A DNA stretch of 35,708 nucleotides from Echinococcus granulosus (GCF_000524195.1 NW_020170445.1:253378-289085); one strand, 5' to 3'; positions 21,741 through 34,531 are shown, numbered from the stretch's first letter. The notes: generated by a model not told the origin, from the letters alone. Numbers and translations are program-made.

Positions 21741-23413
21741 ACATTAATAAACTTATAGAATATTGTCGACGGAAAATGTCCTCATGTACGTTTTGGACGG
21801 TAAGCCTTATAGCATAGCTAGGTAGCTGCCTAGCTCATCTCATTCCCCTTGCCAGGAATAACCTGAGTGCGATTCCTCCCATCCTACCCCTTTAGCCTCT
21901 TACTGTCCACGGTGCAAATACATGAATTTCTCACACCTTTTTTCCTTGTCCACCGATGCACGTTTGTATCAACTTGGTGATCCACATTTCAGTCACTCAT
22001 GTCTCTGTTAAAAGGCAAAAGTGATACAAGTTACTTCATCTCTTGTCTCCTTTGCCTTGCTACCTCTTTTGCAGCGGCCGTATCATCGACAGCTGTGCAA
22101 CTTCAAAATGGCACTTTCCTCCTCTTCAGGCTATTTAATGTGTGTTATAATCCGGTAATGGCGAAGGTTAAACTCGTAATAATAGCAGTATGGGAGAGAA
22201 GGTGACTGTACTTATGCTAATTGCCTCCTGAATAGCTATTCCTGGCTCTATTCACCTCTGGGCATGGAACACAGCATAAGTTCAAAGGGGTGGAAATGGT
22301 CTATAGAGTGCCCAATACTCGATTACTACTGAAGAATAAAGGCCCATGTAGGAGTGAGAAGGTAGTGCTTCTGCTATGAATTTCCTCTTATTTAAAACAT
22401 ATTTAAACAACGTTTTTGTAATTGGTCATCAACCGAATTTGACTCCGCCTCGTTTTGACATGCTGCGCCGACGTTGTACTTCTCCCCCCTTAAACAGCAT
22501 TCTGTCTACGCTTGATGCCTCCACGTTGAGTAAATACCCCTACCTTCTACATTCCTCCTAGCCAACACTTCATCACCTTAACACTAGTAAGTACATTTTC
22601 CTTTAACTGCCTTTGCTCCTCCCAACACCGCTTGTGTAGCATTGGATGCGTTCCTGCATTTTAAAAAGATGTCTTCTATCTTTGATACAACTAGACCCTC
22701 TCCTCAGCGATGGGCACAGACGAATTCCCCTCCTCTTTTTTCCCGTCTTCAACAACAATTTGGGCTACCGATGACAGCATGAACTATCAAAACCGCTTTT
22801 GGAGTCCAGTTTGCCAGTCACTTTCATAAATGATTAAAATGACGTTTGCACTCATTATTCGGTAAAGTGACTCTATCGGTTCCTTGCTTCCTCCTTTTTC
22901 ACATAAGCTGGAATGTTTCATGCTATTGTTCTGAAGTAGTAAGAAGCAAATCCATGTAAATTCCTTGATCCAACAGTAAATCTGTAGGCCTTTTGTCCCA
23001 AAATCCTCAGCCTGTACATTTTTAGTCAAAATAGTCAGTTTTAATGCATTCAGTCATTAACTGGAAATCAATTTGTCAAAAAACATTTTGAGTCACTTTG
23101 CTCCTAGAAAGTCACAAACAAGACATGTTCTCCAGGCACACGCGATATTTTCCAACCTTTTCCCATGATCTTGTTACTACTTTGGGAGTATTAACACTTA
23201 AATAAAATACTAGCCTAATATGGTGTAGAAGAAGGGATAATATAGCAGTGAATTATCAAAAAATGCACTAACTTTGATATAAACATGCCAAGACAGCTTA
23301 CAAAATGCCTAATTTATAGATATGGCATTTCGCTTTGCATTGGATCGACCTACTATAAATGCTGTGGTGGACGTGCTAAAAATGTGATGCTCCTGATAGC
23401 CGAATTCGGTAGA
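21741..23413. other. Gene-free stretch
   Basis: Short open frames on both strands (for example 21999-22205 and 22376-22561 plus, 22787-23029 minus) lack splice-site support or recognisable motifs. I see nothing else to report. Confidence 0.4.
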
Positions 23414-23527
23414 GGACCACGCTTAGCCTAGAGCGCGGTCCATTAGCATCGGAGCGAATGCGCCCTGCGCATTACACGATGGTGCGTGTGTGGGTGTCAT
23501 GCATGGATGACCATACCTGAATCAGGT
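23414..23527. repeat. Cluster of four short inverted repeats in a GC-richer patch
   Basis: Four potential stem-loops within 115 nt: GGACCACGC / GCGCGGTCC (23414-23441, one mismatch, 10-nt loop); AATGCGC / GCGCATT (23457-23473, perfect, 3-nt loop); GTCAT / ATGAC (23496-23511, 6-nt loop); ACCTGA / TCAGGT (23515-23527, perfect, separated by one base). The patch is noticeably GC-richer than the DNA around it. It could be a structured RNA, part of a repeat unit, or coincidence. Confidence 0.45.
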
Positions 23528-25249
23528 TAGCTCTGTCCTCAGTGACCTCGTCGACTGACTGCCAAGAGGCATGTAAGATCGTGTCGTGCAATTCATACCA
23601 TTCTTGCTAAATGCTTGAAACAGGGTCAGTTATGTTAATAACTCAAATATCACCCCAGTCATAATTTTGTTATATTTAGTAGCAAAACTGTGATTCTGTC
23701 TTACTGAGAAAAAAACAAATTGTGCTCTGATTATTCCAGACGGTTGTCTTAGCACCACTTATTCATTTATGACCCCGTTTGGGTAACATTATTTGACGCC
23801 TGGGAGACATTCAACACATGATTTAGTTAAAATCTGTGAGAAAAATTAGTTCGACTGCCATTGGTGTGCAGCAGCATTGACGACTAGGAAGACCAGTAAT
23901 ACACGCCGGAGAGCGTCTGCGAATTTCTGGGTGTATGTTTGCCATCGCTTAGGAATACGCCGGTTAGTTTCATCCAGAGATCTTTATTAATATCTACGTT
24001 GAGTGCTTTTCCCTACTCTATCCATCTAGGCAAAGTATTAATGCAATTGACTTGGATTTTCAAAAGGATTTTGTGGGCATAAAGGTGACTTTTCATGCAA
24101 AGCTCACCACGGAACTGACGTGAATTCTCGTTCCAGTGAGGTTGAAACATCTCTTGACCCCAAGTTTGTGCAACATCATTTCGGCAACTCTAACCCAAAC
24201 ATCCCATGAACAGCGCCTGGCAGGGCAACTATTATTTACGTGTCACAATCACAAGTGCTGAAGTTGTAGGACATGGCAATATTAAAAAGTACGGCTTTTT
24301 GAGCAGAAACAGTTAAAAAATCGTCAGTATGGTATAATTTTAAGTTAACATCCCAATTTGTTAAGTACTAATTATAGATAAACCCAAAAATCGAGATATA
24401 CCAATACGTAAGATGGATGATTTAGTTAATTCTCCGCTTTGATCTGCTCAGAAGTCCCTCGTAAGTGCATACCACCTCACAAAGCTGGACCTCCATAATT
24501 TCGTGCTGAAAGACTACCAGTACGCAAATGGCCCTAATCATTGAATATGCAGTATTTGTAGAATAATACACACTCCAAGGGTTGGATGTACAATAATGCA
24601 AACGATAAAGTTCAGGCCATAGTTTGGATGAAATGTTGCAAAGGTCGTACAGCACAGTTGATCCTTTAGTTAGGGCACAAGCAGTACATGACATGAAAGG
24701 TGTGGGATTAGTGCAAAGTAGTCATACACGGAAATGTTGTGCTTACGAAGATAAATGGAATGTTGCATACAATATTGATATCTTAAAGTTAGTAAAATAG
24801 GAAAACTACCTGCACACAATGTAAGCATCATTTATTCGGTGACCACACCCCACTTGCCCAGCATACTTCAATTGTTCTAATGATCACGTTCAAATAAGGG
24901 TCGTTAGATTGGTCTAAGTAAGCGTAACTGAAATCGTGGATTGAAACACGGATACGAACTCCGACGTAGTCTCAGATTCACTGGGTGATAGATGCAGACT
25001 CTGACAGTCGCCACTGGGCAGCCGTCTAGTTAGTACACGAATGTTGTGTTCGCCGTACCGCCGTACACATGCACAATAGGAAAGAACTGCCATCCCACGG
25101 TTCATGTGGCGGCAAACAGAGTGCAGTGGCGCCAGATCAGTCGGCCATAAATGGCTACCATGACTTCTGTGTTTCACACATTGGCAGCCAAATCGGACGG
25201 AGTTGTTGCGGAAATTGCCATGCACAATCCATGGTCAACTCTAGTAGAA
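23528..25249. other. Gene-free stretch
   Basis: No supportable gene. The minus-strand frames at 24422-24694 and 24914-25225 are open by chance as far as I can tell; the second lies in a GC-richer patch that is probably repetitive. Confidence 0.35.
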
Positions 25250-25341
25250 ATGGCAAGGCATGGCAAGGTAAGGAGAGGCAGGGCATGACTGGCAAAGGCA
25301 AAGTAGATTGAGCTAAGGCAGTCAAAGGCAAGCAAGGTAAC
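25250..25341 (+). repeat. Degenerate GGCAAG simple repeat
   Basis: GGCAAGGCATGGCAAGGTAA is followed by further variants (GGCAGGGCAT, GGCAAAGGCAAAG, GGCAAGCAAGG). Imperfect, without a fixed period. Confidence 0.7.
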
Positions 25342-28300
25342 ACGGGTCTAACATGTATATAAAACTTAAAAAGGCGAAAGGACAAAGTGACGACAACCAA
25401 CCCAACCAGTCTACTCAGTCCCTCGCACCTATTTCTCCACCTCAGATAGTTTTATAGTGTCTGACGGCAAAAAAAGTTCAGTAATCGAATGAACAAATGT
25501 GATAAGAGGAAAGAGGGTGATGGGATGAGGCTACATCTTTCCCCCTATCATCCTACAATATTGACCCTTATTTTCTTTCCGAAGAATGATGCAGGCTGTG
25601 AAATCGTGTAGATGAATTTGACTAGTAAATGTTTGTTTGTAGTCTGCCATACACAAGCGGAAGCTAGTCTGCTGAAGATTGAATGTTGTCGCAGGATTGT
25701 GAAGATGTAGGTGAATCGTGTAAGCATAACAAATTCTGTATTCAATAGCTATCGTCACAAACCCTCTACTTGTCAAGAGCAATCCGGTCCAGGTTTCTGA
25801 ATGATGCAGGAAGCAAGTTGATTTGGTAGAATTCGGTGTTTTATGTGAATGGGAAGCACTAGCCTTGCAGTTTATATCCTTTTATCCCCACCAGTTTATG
25901 TAAATGCATACGAACTGTTACACCATACAAATTAGGCATTGCTAAATGTTGTTCTTGGTAATTTAACACCTTCACCGCCATAAAAAATAGCGTGTTTTCG
26001 TGAAAGCGCTGCAACTGTGGGTGAAACGTCACCAGCAGCCAGGATCAACGAGCTTCAACCATTTCCAGGCGCAACGTTGTTTGGTTGGCCCACCATTTTC
26101 GCAGGCATGCCATTCCAGAAAATATTTTCTTCGGCTTTGCAACATCCAAAAGATTCATTTATTTAAATGTGTATACGCATGCAAAGATATGAGTGTAGAT
26201 TTCCGTTTAGGTAGTTTTAGAGGACAAACATAATTTTGCAGCTCATTCTACCCTCTCATCGTACACATCCGGCCATTTTCTAAAAAAGTTATTTCGTTTA
26301 GAGCACCATAATTATGTTTCTTTTCGATTAAGTGGATAGAGAAGGGGGGCCATTTGGATGTAACAACGTTGGAAATACTCATCACAGCCTTGCAGTAAAA
26401 TTTTGGTTAACGTGTTGCTTTAGGGCAGGTCATTTCCCACTTGGAATAGAGCCTAAAAGACCTAAGTTTTTATCTTTTCAATGTGGCTCCACTCTTTTTT
26501 CAGTTTGATCTTTCTTTCCAATTCAATTTGGTTTATTTTATTCAGCTGTCACATATGTATGATGAGGGATGAATGGCCCTTCCCGCTAAAAATTGCTTTT
26601 GTATATCTAGACTTTGATGTGATTGAATAGGGGAGATGTAAAGAGAGTCAAGCACATGATAGGTGGAATAACTGCTGAAGGAAACCCCTCAGAGTATTCG
26701 CCTTGATGGCAATTTAGGTTCACAATGGAAATGCTCACTTATTTCCACTTGCTTTGAACAGCTTAGATAAGCTGCCGAATTTGGCAAAATCTGCAAATGA
26801 AGTACGCTATTTCTGGAAACTCTTGTATACCAAGAATTGAGTTTCTAGACCAGATTTCTGAAATTCCTGCGTTATTACAACACCAACAGCAGTTTATCCG
26901 ATAGACGGACTGGAGGCCCAAAGACACTTGCCATCAATAAAAGAAACGTGTTTGCAAATATAATGAAGGCCCTCATAATAAAGGAAACGCATGAGTTTAG
27001 CCTGTGCATTTAAATCAGAAAACGAAGGGCGGTTTTTAACTCTCTTACAACGTCATTCGGAAAAAATTATCAGCAGATAAAGATGCTGTTTACATTGCTA
27101 TAGCTATGAACCGATTGCCCTCCACCAGAATGTAAATTTAAATTTCTTCAGCCAAGTCAAATTCAAAATGAGTTAATGCACTGATGCTTTACTTCATCAA
27201 AGTTTGAAGGTCAATTTAAGCTTTGGACTTTCGTCAGGCATGAAGTCGCCTACAACCCATACACAAGCAATGGCGAACAGCTTCGATCACGCTGGTTATG
27301 CTTGTGGACCTTCAATCTGTAATCTTCGTTTCTGAAGAATTTTCATTAGGCTTCTCTATGTCCTCATGACCATTGTTGCAAATCACTGATGGGGAAACCG
27401 ATTTGGGAGGCTCTAAATCAATTCTCAAACTGGATTCCTTCATTAGAGTGCTACCCATTTCACTTTAGAGGCCATTGAAAGAATGGCCAGAAAATGGAGC
27501 ACAATCAGTGTCATTGGTGCGCAGGTGAATTCTCAGCATAATCATCGCACACAAAATAAAGGGCTCATCGAGAATTGTGCCTCTCTGCATAAGACTTTCA
27601 TGGCCGTATCAGGGTCCATGCATAAACTATCAGGGAGGGACAAATTCGGCTATACTCAACTAAATGTTATGCTTGAACCCTCAAATTAAATTCTAAGTGG
27701 TAATATTTAGGTAAGAATATTTCTGCATTATTTGCAGGTAAATTGCTACAATTTACTCTGCTAGAAATGGAACATATTTATGCCGTTTCATTAATCAGAA
27801 GTAGCATTCAATTGTTTACGAATTAGATCTGTGTTTTGATAGAAAATGTTTAAGGGAACGATAAAATGCACATAGCATTAATGCCTTGAGTATGAATAAC
27901 GAGAGGTCATCAAGGCCACAAAGTTTGGCAGGTGTCTGCATCAACACATTGTGTAGCATTGAGCAATTTCTACTTCGTCCACCTGGGTAAAGTTGGCAAA
28001 CACTGTGATAATTGTCCACAAAATTACCACGACAATGGGGGAAATGCATATTATTCCCTCATTATGACTGTTTTATCAGCAGCGCCACCACCCACCACGT
28101 AAAGCTGTACGAAACTGGAAGTCACATTTCGGACCATATGTATTCGCAAATCAGGAAAAAACGGCATGTTTTGTGCCTTCATTGCACGAGGTTCAGCTTT
28201 TCACACAAAGGAAACAGCATAATTAACTATTGTCCAATTTCTTAGCAACACAAACAGCTTACAAATTGACTAGAGTCATTCAGATACGCTTTTATCATTT

Positions 28301-28525
28301 TTTCCAGATTTTGTTTAATCAAGGTGTTGGTTCCTCACCTCTCGTCATAGGCTGGACTTGCACATGGAAGAGGCGAACGTGCTCCTCACAACTCTTCGCC
28401 CAACTATAAATTACACTTTGTGTAAAGCACTATTGTGCGAGCATTTATAAACTCAGAGATTTAATACTTCCCTATGCCATCTCTACCTCAAATAGGTAGG
28501 AATGCTTTGTTTTGTACAAATTTAC
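25342..28525. other. Gene-free stretch
   Basis: AT-rich with scattered open frames below 85 codons on both strands. None has motifs, a convincing splice pattern, or partner exons. Confidence 0.4.
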
Positions 28526-28528
28526 TCA

Positions 28529-28768
28529 TACTTGTGAATGCAAGGAATAGAACTCTCTTAATGGAGTCTTCGGGACAAAAACTACAAAAGAAGCGTTAAT
28601 TGGTTTGAATGAAATCGACTGAGGGCAGATTATGTCAACCGCCAGACGCAGCAGTATGGAGAGTAAAAGGGGATTATCAACAAATGTAAATTGATATAGG
28701 CCAATCCTCCAGTCTCTCCCAGTTTTGTCTCTATCATAGCGAAGTAGAGGCTTGTTTTTGGCAGCCAT
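28529..28768 (-). CDS. Weak candidate first exon, unknown protein
   Basis: An ATG in good context (GAAATGGCTGCC) opens an 80-codon frame starting MAAKNKPLLRYDRDKTGRDW and running to a possible donor, CACAA|GTATGA near 28529, just before the in-frame stop. The N-terminus is basic and the middle hydrophobic (DNPLLLSILLRLAVDII). No downstream exon was identified and I recognise no family. Confidence 0.2.
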
Positions 28769-30171
28769 TTCTTATATTTGTAAAGACTCTACCTTCCATT
28801 TGCATACCTCATGAATATGTCAACGATGACTCGGAAGTTAAACGATGCCTTTACTAGACATGTAGTAAAACTGGGATACACATCACCACGTAGTGCAATT
28901 GTTTGATAAAGTGTTTGAGGATATGCTTAACGCCGCAGTCTCGCCTGTACCTGCGGTTTGTACTTTCACTGAAGGTTATGACCATACCGCCATGCGCTTT
29001 TAATATTTAATTGCCCCTAGTATATGACATCAAGGAGGAATCGGTGTTTTAGAGTGACCTAAGAATTTGATTACAATTGTTTCTGTCCCTTAAGGCAGTT
29101 TAAAATAAATGTTTGCTCTGAAAATGGCCCGATTTTGTTTCTATCTCAGATAATTTGTTCCATTGTAAAGGTGATGGAAAAGGAAATTCTGTCTGCATAA
29201 CTTTTTTAAAATACTTGAACTTATGTCAGTCGAGAGGTAAGGCGACACCGAATCATCCTTATCCATGCAGCCTAGCGTTGATCTTTCCACTCAGAGCACC
29301 CTGCCATTTCTAAACCATGCTACTGTCTAATGTCTCCTTGGCTTAACTGGGACATGCCAGGGACACATGTAATGCATCACAACTCAGAGGAAGAGAAGTC
29401 AACAGATCAACGAGTGACCATTGGAGACTTGCATCTCGCAAGCGGTTCACACAATACCATGTTGGATGGCACATCAACAGCACAATTACTACATGAGGAT
29501 GCAGAATGGGTAGTTCATGGCGTCTGCTTTTTTTTGGAATAAAACAACACTTATTCGATGATGAGTAAGAAGACAGTGATGAGAAAAATCGGTGCAGATA
29601 TTCACAAATCATGTGGTAATCTGCTCCCATGAAGCAAAGCGAAGCCCTGTAACACAAGTGGTAGAGCGTAAAATGATTGACTGACAGGGTGTTTTTCACT
29701 GTGTCGGCTGATTAATTGGCTTGAAGGAGGTGATTTCACTGTTGCAAGGGAGTGGAACCCAGCTGCAAATGTTGTCAAATGATTGTATTCACATACCACA
29801 ACTGAAGTAGTTGTGGCATGCGTTACCTAAAGTTGAATACACAAACAATCGTGTCATACTTACTAGTAGTGGTTCTGCATGAAGTAGAACAAAGTAGGCA
29901 ATGTAAGTTGATAAAGACAGTGATAATGGTGATTCTGGATCATCAGCCATTTCTGCGAATTATTCTTAAGGTGGTCGATGCTGATGTGTGACTTCCTAAC
30001 CATTGTTGTCAGCTAGACCGTATCCTTAGAGACAATTAATAGGGGAGGATTGTCCAGGTTAGACTACCCTCAACAAGAGGGCTAGGCTACTAACAGGCAG
30101 TATCCAAATCATCGCTCCCAAAAGAGGCCTCTTCTTTCTCCTCCTCCATGCGACCGCGAACATGCCTCCTT
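28769..30171. other. Gene-free stretch downstream of the right-hand gene
   Basis: Includes a 118-codon minus-strand frame (29343-29699) and an overlapping plus frame (29330-29542). Neither has recognisable motifs. The stretch just left of 30172 would be the 3' untranslated region of the gene ending there; the minus-strand frame running on to 30090 is an alternative end of that exon. Confidence 0.35.
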
Positions 30172-33100
30172 TCAAGTTGTTCGCCCATAAGTCCGAAAAC
30201 GAATTTGGAAATTGTTGACTTCATTGCACAATTCCTCGCTACGAGATAAACAAACTTCAGGCAAGACACGGTAGTGTCCACTTCTATCAATTCAATAGGC
30301 GCATTAAATCCCCAAATCTAGATTTTAATTATCTTTTTGGAAAACGAGTTGTTTCTATGCTACCATAGAATCAACGTTTTGTTTCAATTGATTCATTTAA
30401 TTCTCCATGACTGCTCTTTACTAAGTGCAACAGTTCATTCTCGGCATCTTTCTGACCATCTGCATTTCGACATGCACCCATTGAGACGGAGGCTCATCAG
30501 GCAAAGCTAGCTGTGGATGGTTGTTGAAGCACCTGTAAATGTGCCGGCGCCTTTTTGATCTGTACCCAGTTACTCTGAATAGAGATACCAAATAATATTT
30601 TTGCTGTTTACTTTAACAACATTTCTAGCTCCCATTTCTCAGTATGCTGGTTTGGATATCTTTTGGAAAACGACGAAGTGTTCTAAAAATTAGATTAACT
30701 AATGTTTTACTTCTTTAAAATAGTGCATTGATAGCAGTAGTTTACCTTGTACAAACGGACCCCAAATGGTTTGTCGCATTTTTTGACCCACCTTCCATTT
30801 GAATACACGGACAGGGCTATCTTCTCCGACTCTGTGGGAATGAGTTTGGCTTCCGCATTTCCGAAGGGATGCACTTTTGCCATTGTAGTGGTGCACTAAA
30901 ATCAAAACCACTTTTATTAGCATCATTGGTAGTTTAGGTTATTCCAGCGAAATCTCCATTAGTCAAACGGTGATTCCTCCTCAATGAATGTGTAATTTTC
31001 CTGTTGTGACCCAATTATGACAACGATTAAAGGCATTCGTTGCATCAGCATGAAATAATTACAAGACCAGAGATACGAAGCACTTTCATTTACAAGGAAA
31101 CAGTACACAGAAATCATTTATTTGCATCACACGAAATTGAAGAGAGAGGTTCCCACTAATCAAAATTAGGAATAAGTAGCTTTCTCGCCTAGTGTCTACC
31201 AGCGTTAAGTAGCAGCATCAACACCAAATTACACGAATAAGGATCGTGCCAAATTCTCCTAGAATACTGGTGATATCTGTAACAGGAAATAAGGAGTGCG
31301 AAAGCTCCTCAAGTTTCTTTGCTGCTTCATGCAGTTGGGGGAGATTGGTAATCTGGAAAAAATGCATGGATCCGCCACCATTACTCCATGGCGCCTGCCA
31401 GGGCGGCGTCCAACTCGCCAATCGCTTTCAAGACCATCTGCGTCTATAAAGTCGAAATGGGGGAAAGATAGCAGACTTTTGTGAAAATAACTAGCAAATC
31501 GTGTAGACAAGCAGAGTTAACAAAGAATAAGTTAAATTTTTCAACTTTTACACACTCGTACTTGTTTTGCTTTCTGTTTCTTTTTGTCCTTTTTGTTTCT
31601 GACAATGGTGGAACCGGTTTGCCTTCCTAACATACCATCAGCAGATTCTAAAATATCTTTAGAAGGGCGAATTATGAAGGTATGGGCATCTATCTATTGG
31701 TTAAATAAATTTAAATGCTACGTACTGACAAATGTTTGGTTTTAAAAAATTTGTGTAAACACTGTAGAAAAAGCATCTTGCCTTCGGCATCAATGTCGGT
31801 ATCGTAGTCCGCTGCCATGTGTGGCGTATTCACTTCAAGAAGAAGAGGCAGGTCTAGCTGAATTGGCAATTCCTGAAGAAAACGGCAGCTTTAAAATCAG
31901 TAAACTGGCTAATTGCATATTCTAATTAATAATATGTGCGGAAAGCCAACTGATCACACATGCTAAAACCCCTTCTAATTTTCTGTCTTTATCAACAAAG
32001 TATTAATCCCTTTTTTTATTTCTTGGTCCACCCAATCTTCAGTATTTACAAACGCTTATGTGTCAAATCTATCAGTTGCATTATTCCAAAAGTGTTATAA
32101 ACACTTAGAGGAATGACATAAGAGGAATACAGGGAATGAGAATGAGGATAAGGTAGCACCTCCTTCTCTCTATCTTCCTCCTTATAGGGTGCAAATCTTC
32201 TAAGGGTCGTTTTGCATTGCCCTGTAAGAAGTGGACTTCTTTCCCGTAGACTGTCTAGCATTGGCCATTGTGATTGATATTTGTCGGCATTAGTTTGAGC
32301 TGTGTATGGCGAGTCTGTTGTGCGTAATGTGGGTAGAACCTTAAAAATGCGAGACGTATATTTTTTTTAAGATAGGCTATTTGGTGTTTGTTTGTTCACT
32401 GGCCTCGGAAGAAGGCCATTTAGAAGGGCAAATCAATCAGCAAGAGATTTAAGAGCACACAAAATTGCAGTTTTTTCACAATGTAGTCATCTGGCATCAA
32501 CGATGCTCCCCAGCCGCGGCTATTTGTGTCCAGTCCACAGCACAGCTCTCACCCAACCATTGCGTGGAGCACCTCATCAATGTGCATTTGATCCTATTGA
32601 AACTGTGCGAGAGACGGACCTCTAGCCGGAGTTGTGAATGGAGCACAATTACTTGCGAACAGAATTTCCAAAGGTTAGCCAAGGCTGGGCACCAAGACAG
32701 CACAGGCGATGCAAATTTTGTTTCCCAGTGTTTTTTCTACGTCTATTCTGCTTTGCAAATGTTAGTTGAAGGCTGTAATGTAAGGAGTTAGGTGGAGGAA
32801 GAATGGAGTTTATGCTCCTTGAATTGCTTTGCATCCTTCCCCACTTTGGTTTCGATACTCGCAATTTTACTCGATTGCCTGTTGCACAGTTAGAGATGAG
32901 GCGAGTCATATAAATATTTGGCTAATTTCTATCATTCGCATCTCGCCAGCTACACTTTGTATGACAATTTGGAGGACCAATTCATCAGACATTAAGTTGG
33001 TGATTAGTATAAATTTCTTCGCGACCATCTGTATTAAGGCAACCACATCGGGTTGTGGTTCATAGAGGGGATCCATGACAATTGAGGCCAAGGCCAGAAG

Positions 33101-33181
33101 ATGGTACACGCGCATAAGCGGCGATGCCGATTGCGCGATCTCAGTGATTTGCAGCAGTTTGGCCGTAAGTATTCGCAAAAC
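30172..33181 (-). CDS. Unidentified protein, eight-exon 3' part ending in a stop; possibly Integrator subunit 4-like
   Basis: Eight segments join in continuous phase with GT-AG junctions: 32954-33181, 31763-31872, 31562-31622, 31385-31443, 31268-31352, 30746-30895, 30422-30510 and 30172-30280 (stop TGA 30172-30174), giving 296 residues. The first exon is helical and HEAT-like (AKLLQITEIAQSASPLMRVY, then HLLALASIVMDPLYEPQPDV). Exons two and three hold LPIQLDLPLLLEV and a very basic stretch (KKDKKKQKAKQ). The last three look beta-rich: EKIALSVYSNGRWVKK, LYKLALPDEPPSQWVHVEM and a C-terminal FQIRFRTYGRTT. The C-terminal 150 residues loosely resemble the beta-sandwich end of Integrator subunit 4 (strand-PDG-strand, then W..VEV, then a short basic tail), but the preceding part does not, so I do not name it. 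Upstream exons are missing; a minus frame at 33230-33340 (QEIVRKIISSIGSKS) is a candidate but its phase does not fit. The exon starting at 31622 has a poor acceptor, and an alternative reading extends it upstream (DILESADGMLG). In 31268-31352 the competing frame (ITNLPQLHEAAKKLEEL) also looks protein-like. Confidence 0.5.
31873..32953 (-). other. Large intron carrying repeat-like sequence
   Basis: Between two phase-0 junctions of the unidentified gene (donor GTAGCT at 32953, acceptor CTTCAG at 31874-31873). The part from about 32390 to 32790 is GC-richer, with overlapping open frames on both strands that have no family signature, which suggests an inserted repeat; I could not identify it. Confidence 0.35.
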
Positions 33182-33916
33182 CTACAAACTCTAATGGTTT
33201 CATTCCTCATCAACATCCACATTTTGCAGAAGCAAGTCCGAATTTTCAGTTTAGTACTTTTGCTGCCAATACTACTTATGATTTTTCGCACGATCTCCTG
33301 CTTCACCAGCATGTGGTGCATACAACCGTAATTAAATGAATTTGATAAGGAACAGCCGTTCTCGTACACCAAATAAAATGTAAAATTAGGCAAGCCTATC
33401 TCAGTAACTTGTGGTGTTCGATCCTCATTTGTCGTATACGCTGGTGGAGAACATGCCAAACACTAGACCATGAAGTCCGAAAGCTTCTACACCAACAGAG
33501 ACCATGGATCTAAAGCTTATGTCTACTCATCCAATTTTGCCACTTATGCAGGTCTACTAACGCGGCAGTTGTTTGTCATTCCTTTGCAAAGTAGTGGGAG
33601 TTAAATAAAAGCATCACCTTCGATCATAAGTTGCTTTGAATGCCATCAAACTGAAGCTTTGAGAGCCCTAAATCCTAATGCTCATAGATGGGAATGAGGA
33701 TTTCCTTCTAAGACAATTCTAATGGTCAATAAGAGGAGTAACAGAAATATAGAATGAGAGCGGGCATTGTTAATCCTTTTGAGCATTTGAGGCGTACTGA
33801 GCCCTGACTTAGCGCAAAGCTTGTGCTACATCGGTGCAATATACTCATGGTGTTTGGATAGGCCTTCTCATTTGAATACATCGAAAGAGAATAAGAGGCT
33901 GGCGCTTTGACAGATG

Positions 33917-34531
33917 TCATTTTTTTAGTGGGTAGCCAGTTGACATCACAACTTCCTCAATGACTTGATAATTTATCTGGGGTGCAAATAACCTTTCCAA
34001 AGCTCGTCCAAATAGCAAACTAGTCTCCATGTCAGTTGAGTATTGAGATGCTATGATTGGGTGCCAATTTAATAGATGTCATTGAGTAATTACAATTGAC
34101 ACCTACACCTTTTGCAACTAAGCACTGGCAAAATGGAAAAATCTTATGTTATAGCTTCTGGGGAACTGACACCTTCCATCGTTCCAATAGTCTCTCCTGA
34201 TTCAGAAGGCAGCAGGACGTCTAAATTGTCATGAATTTGAACCATATGACTGCATCGGACATTATGTATCACTGGCATTAATTTCCGTTCCCTACTGTTA
34301 ATCTGGAACTCGGTTAAATTGTAGTTGCTTCTAAAATTACCATAACTGAAGAGAATGCAGCAAACCTTTGTATTTGCCTCAGGGAAATCGTCGACTCTTA
34401 AAAACCGAACAGGACGTTGAGAGGGAACAAATGTATTTGTGTGCCTACTCAATTGTCTCTCCATTTCAACCAAAGAGATGAAATCAACTTACTGTAAAAG
34501 CGATTAATGCAAATGTTTCCTGTCTCGTCCT
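33917..34531 (-). CDS. Unidentified protein, four-exon 3' end
   Basis: Exons 34493-34531, 34366-34458, 34173-34302 and 33917-34050 join with consistent phases (0, 0, 1) and GT-AG borders into 131 residues ending at TGA 33917-33919. Introns are 34, 63 and 122 nt; the first has a strong GTAAGT donor. The product reads RTRQETFALIAFT, then RQLSRHTNTFVPSQRPVRFL and RVDDFPEANTK, then INSRERKLMPVIHNV...MVQIHDNLDVLLPSESGE, then METSLLFGRALERLFAPQIN and a C-terminus MSTGYPLKK. Composition and the chain of compatible junctions argue for a real gene. I do not recognise the family. The stop may be the true end, or a nearby GT (within GAAGTTGTG) may splice on to exons further left, making this the same gene as the one at 30172-33181. 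Confidence 0.5.

Noticed and set aside
24914..25225. 103-codon minus-strand frame with several Cys and His
   Set aside because: The spacing of Cys/His fits no zinc-finger pattern, and the GC-richer patch it lies in is probably a dispersed repeat.
29343..29699. 118-codon minus-strand open frame
   Set aside because: Overlaps an open plus-strand frame, lacks motifs, and shows no compatible splice junctions to the gene on its right.
33034..33459. 141-codon minus-strand open frame
   Set aside because: Only a short part (QEIVRKIISSIGSKS) looks coding; the C-terminal third is a shadow, in another frame, of the exon 32954-33181.
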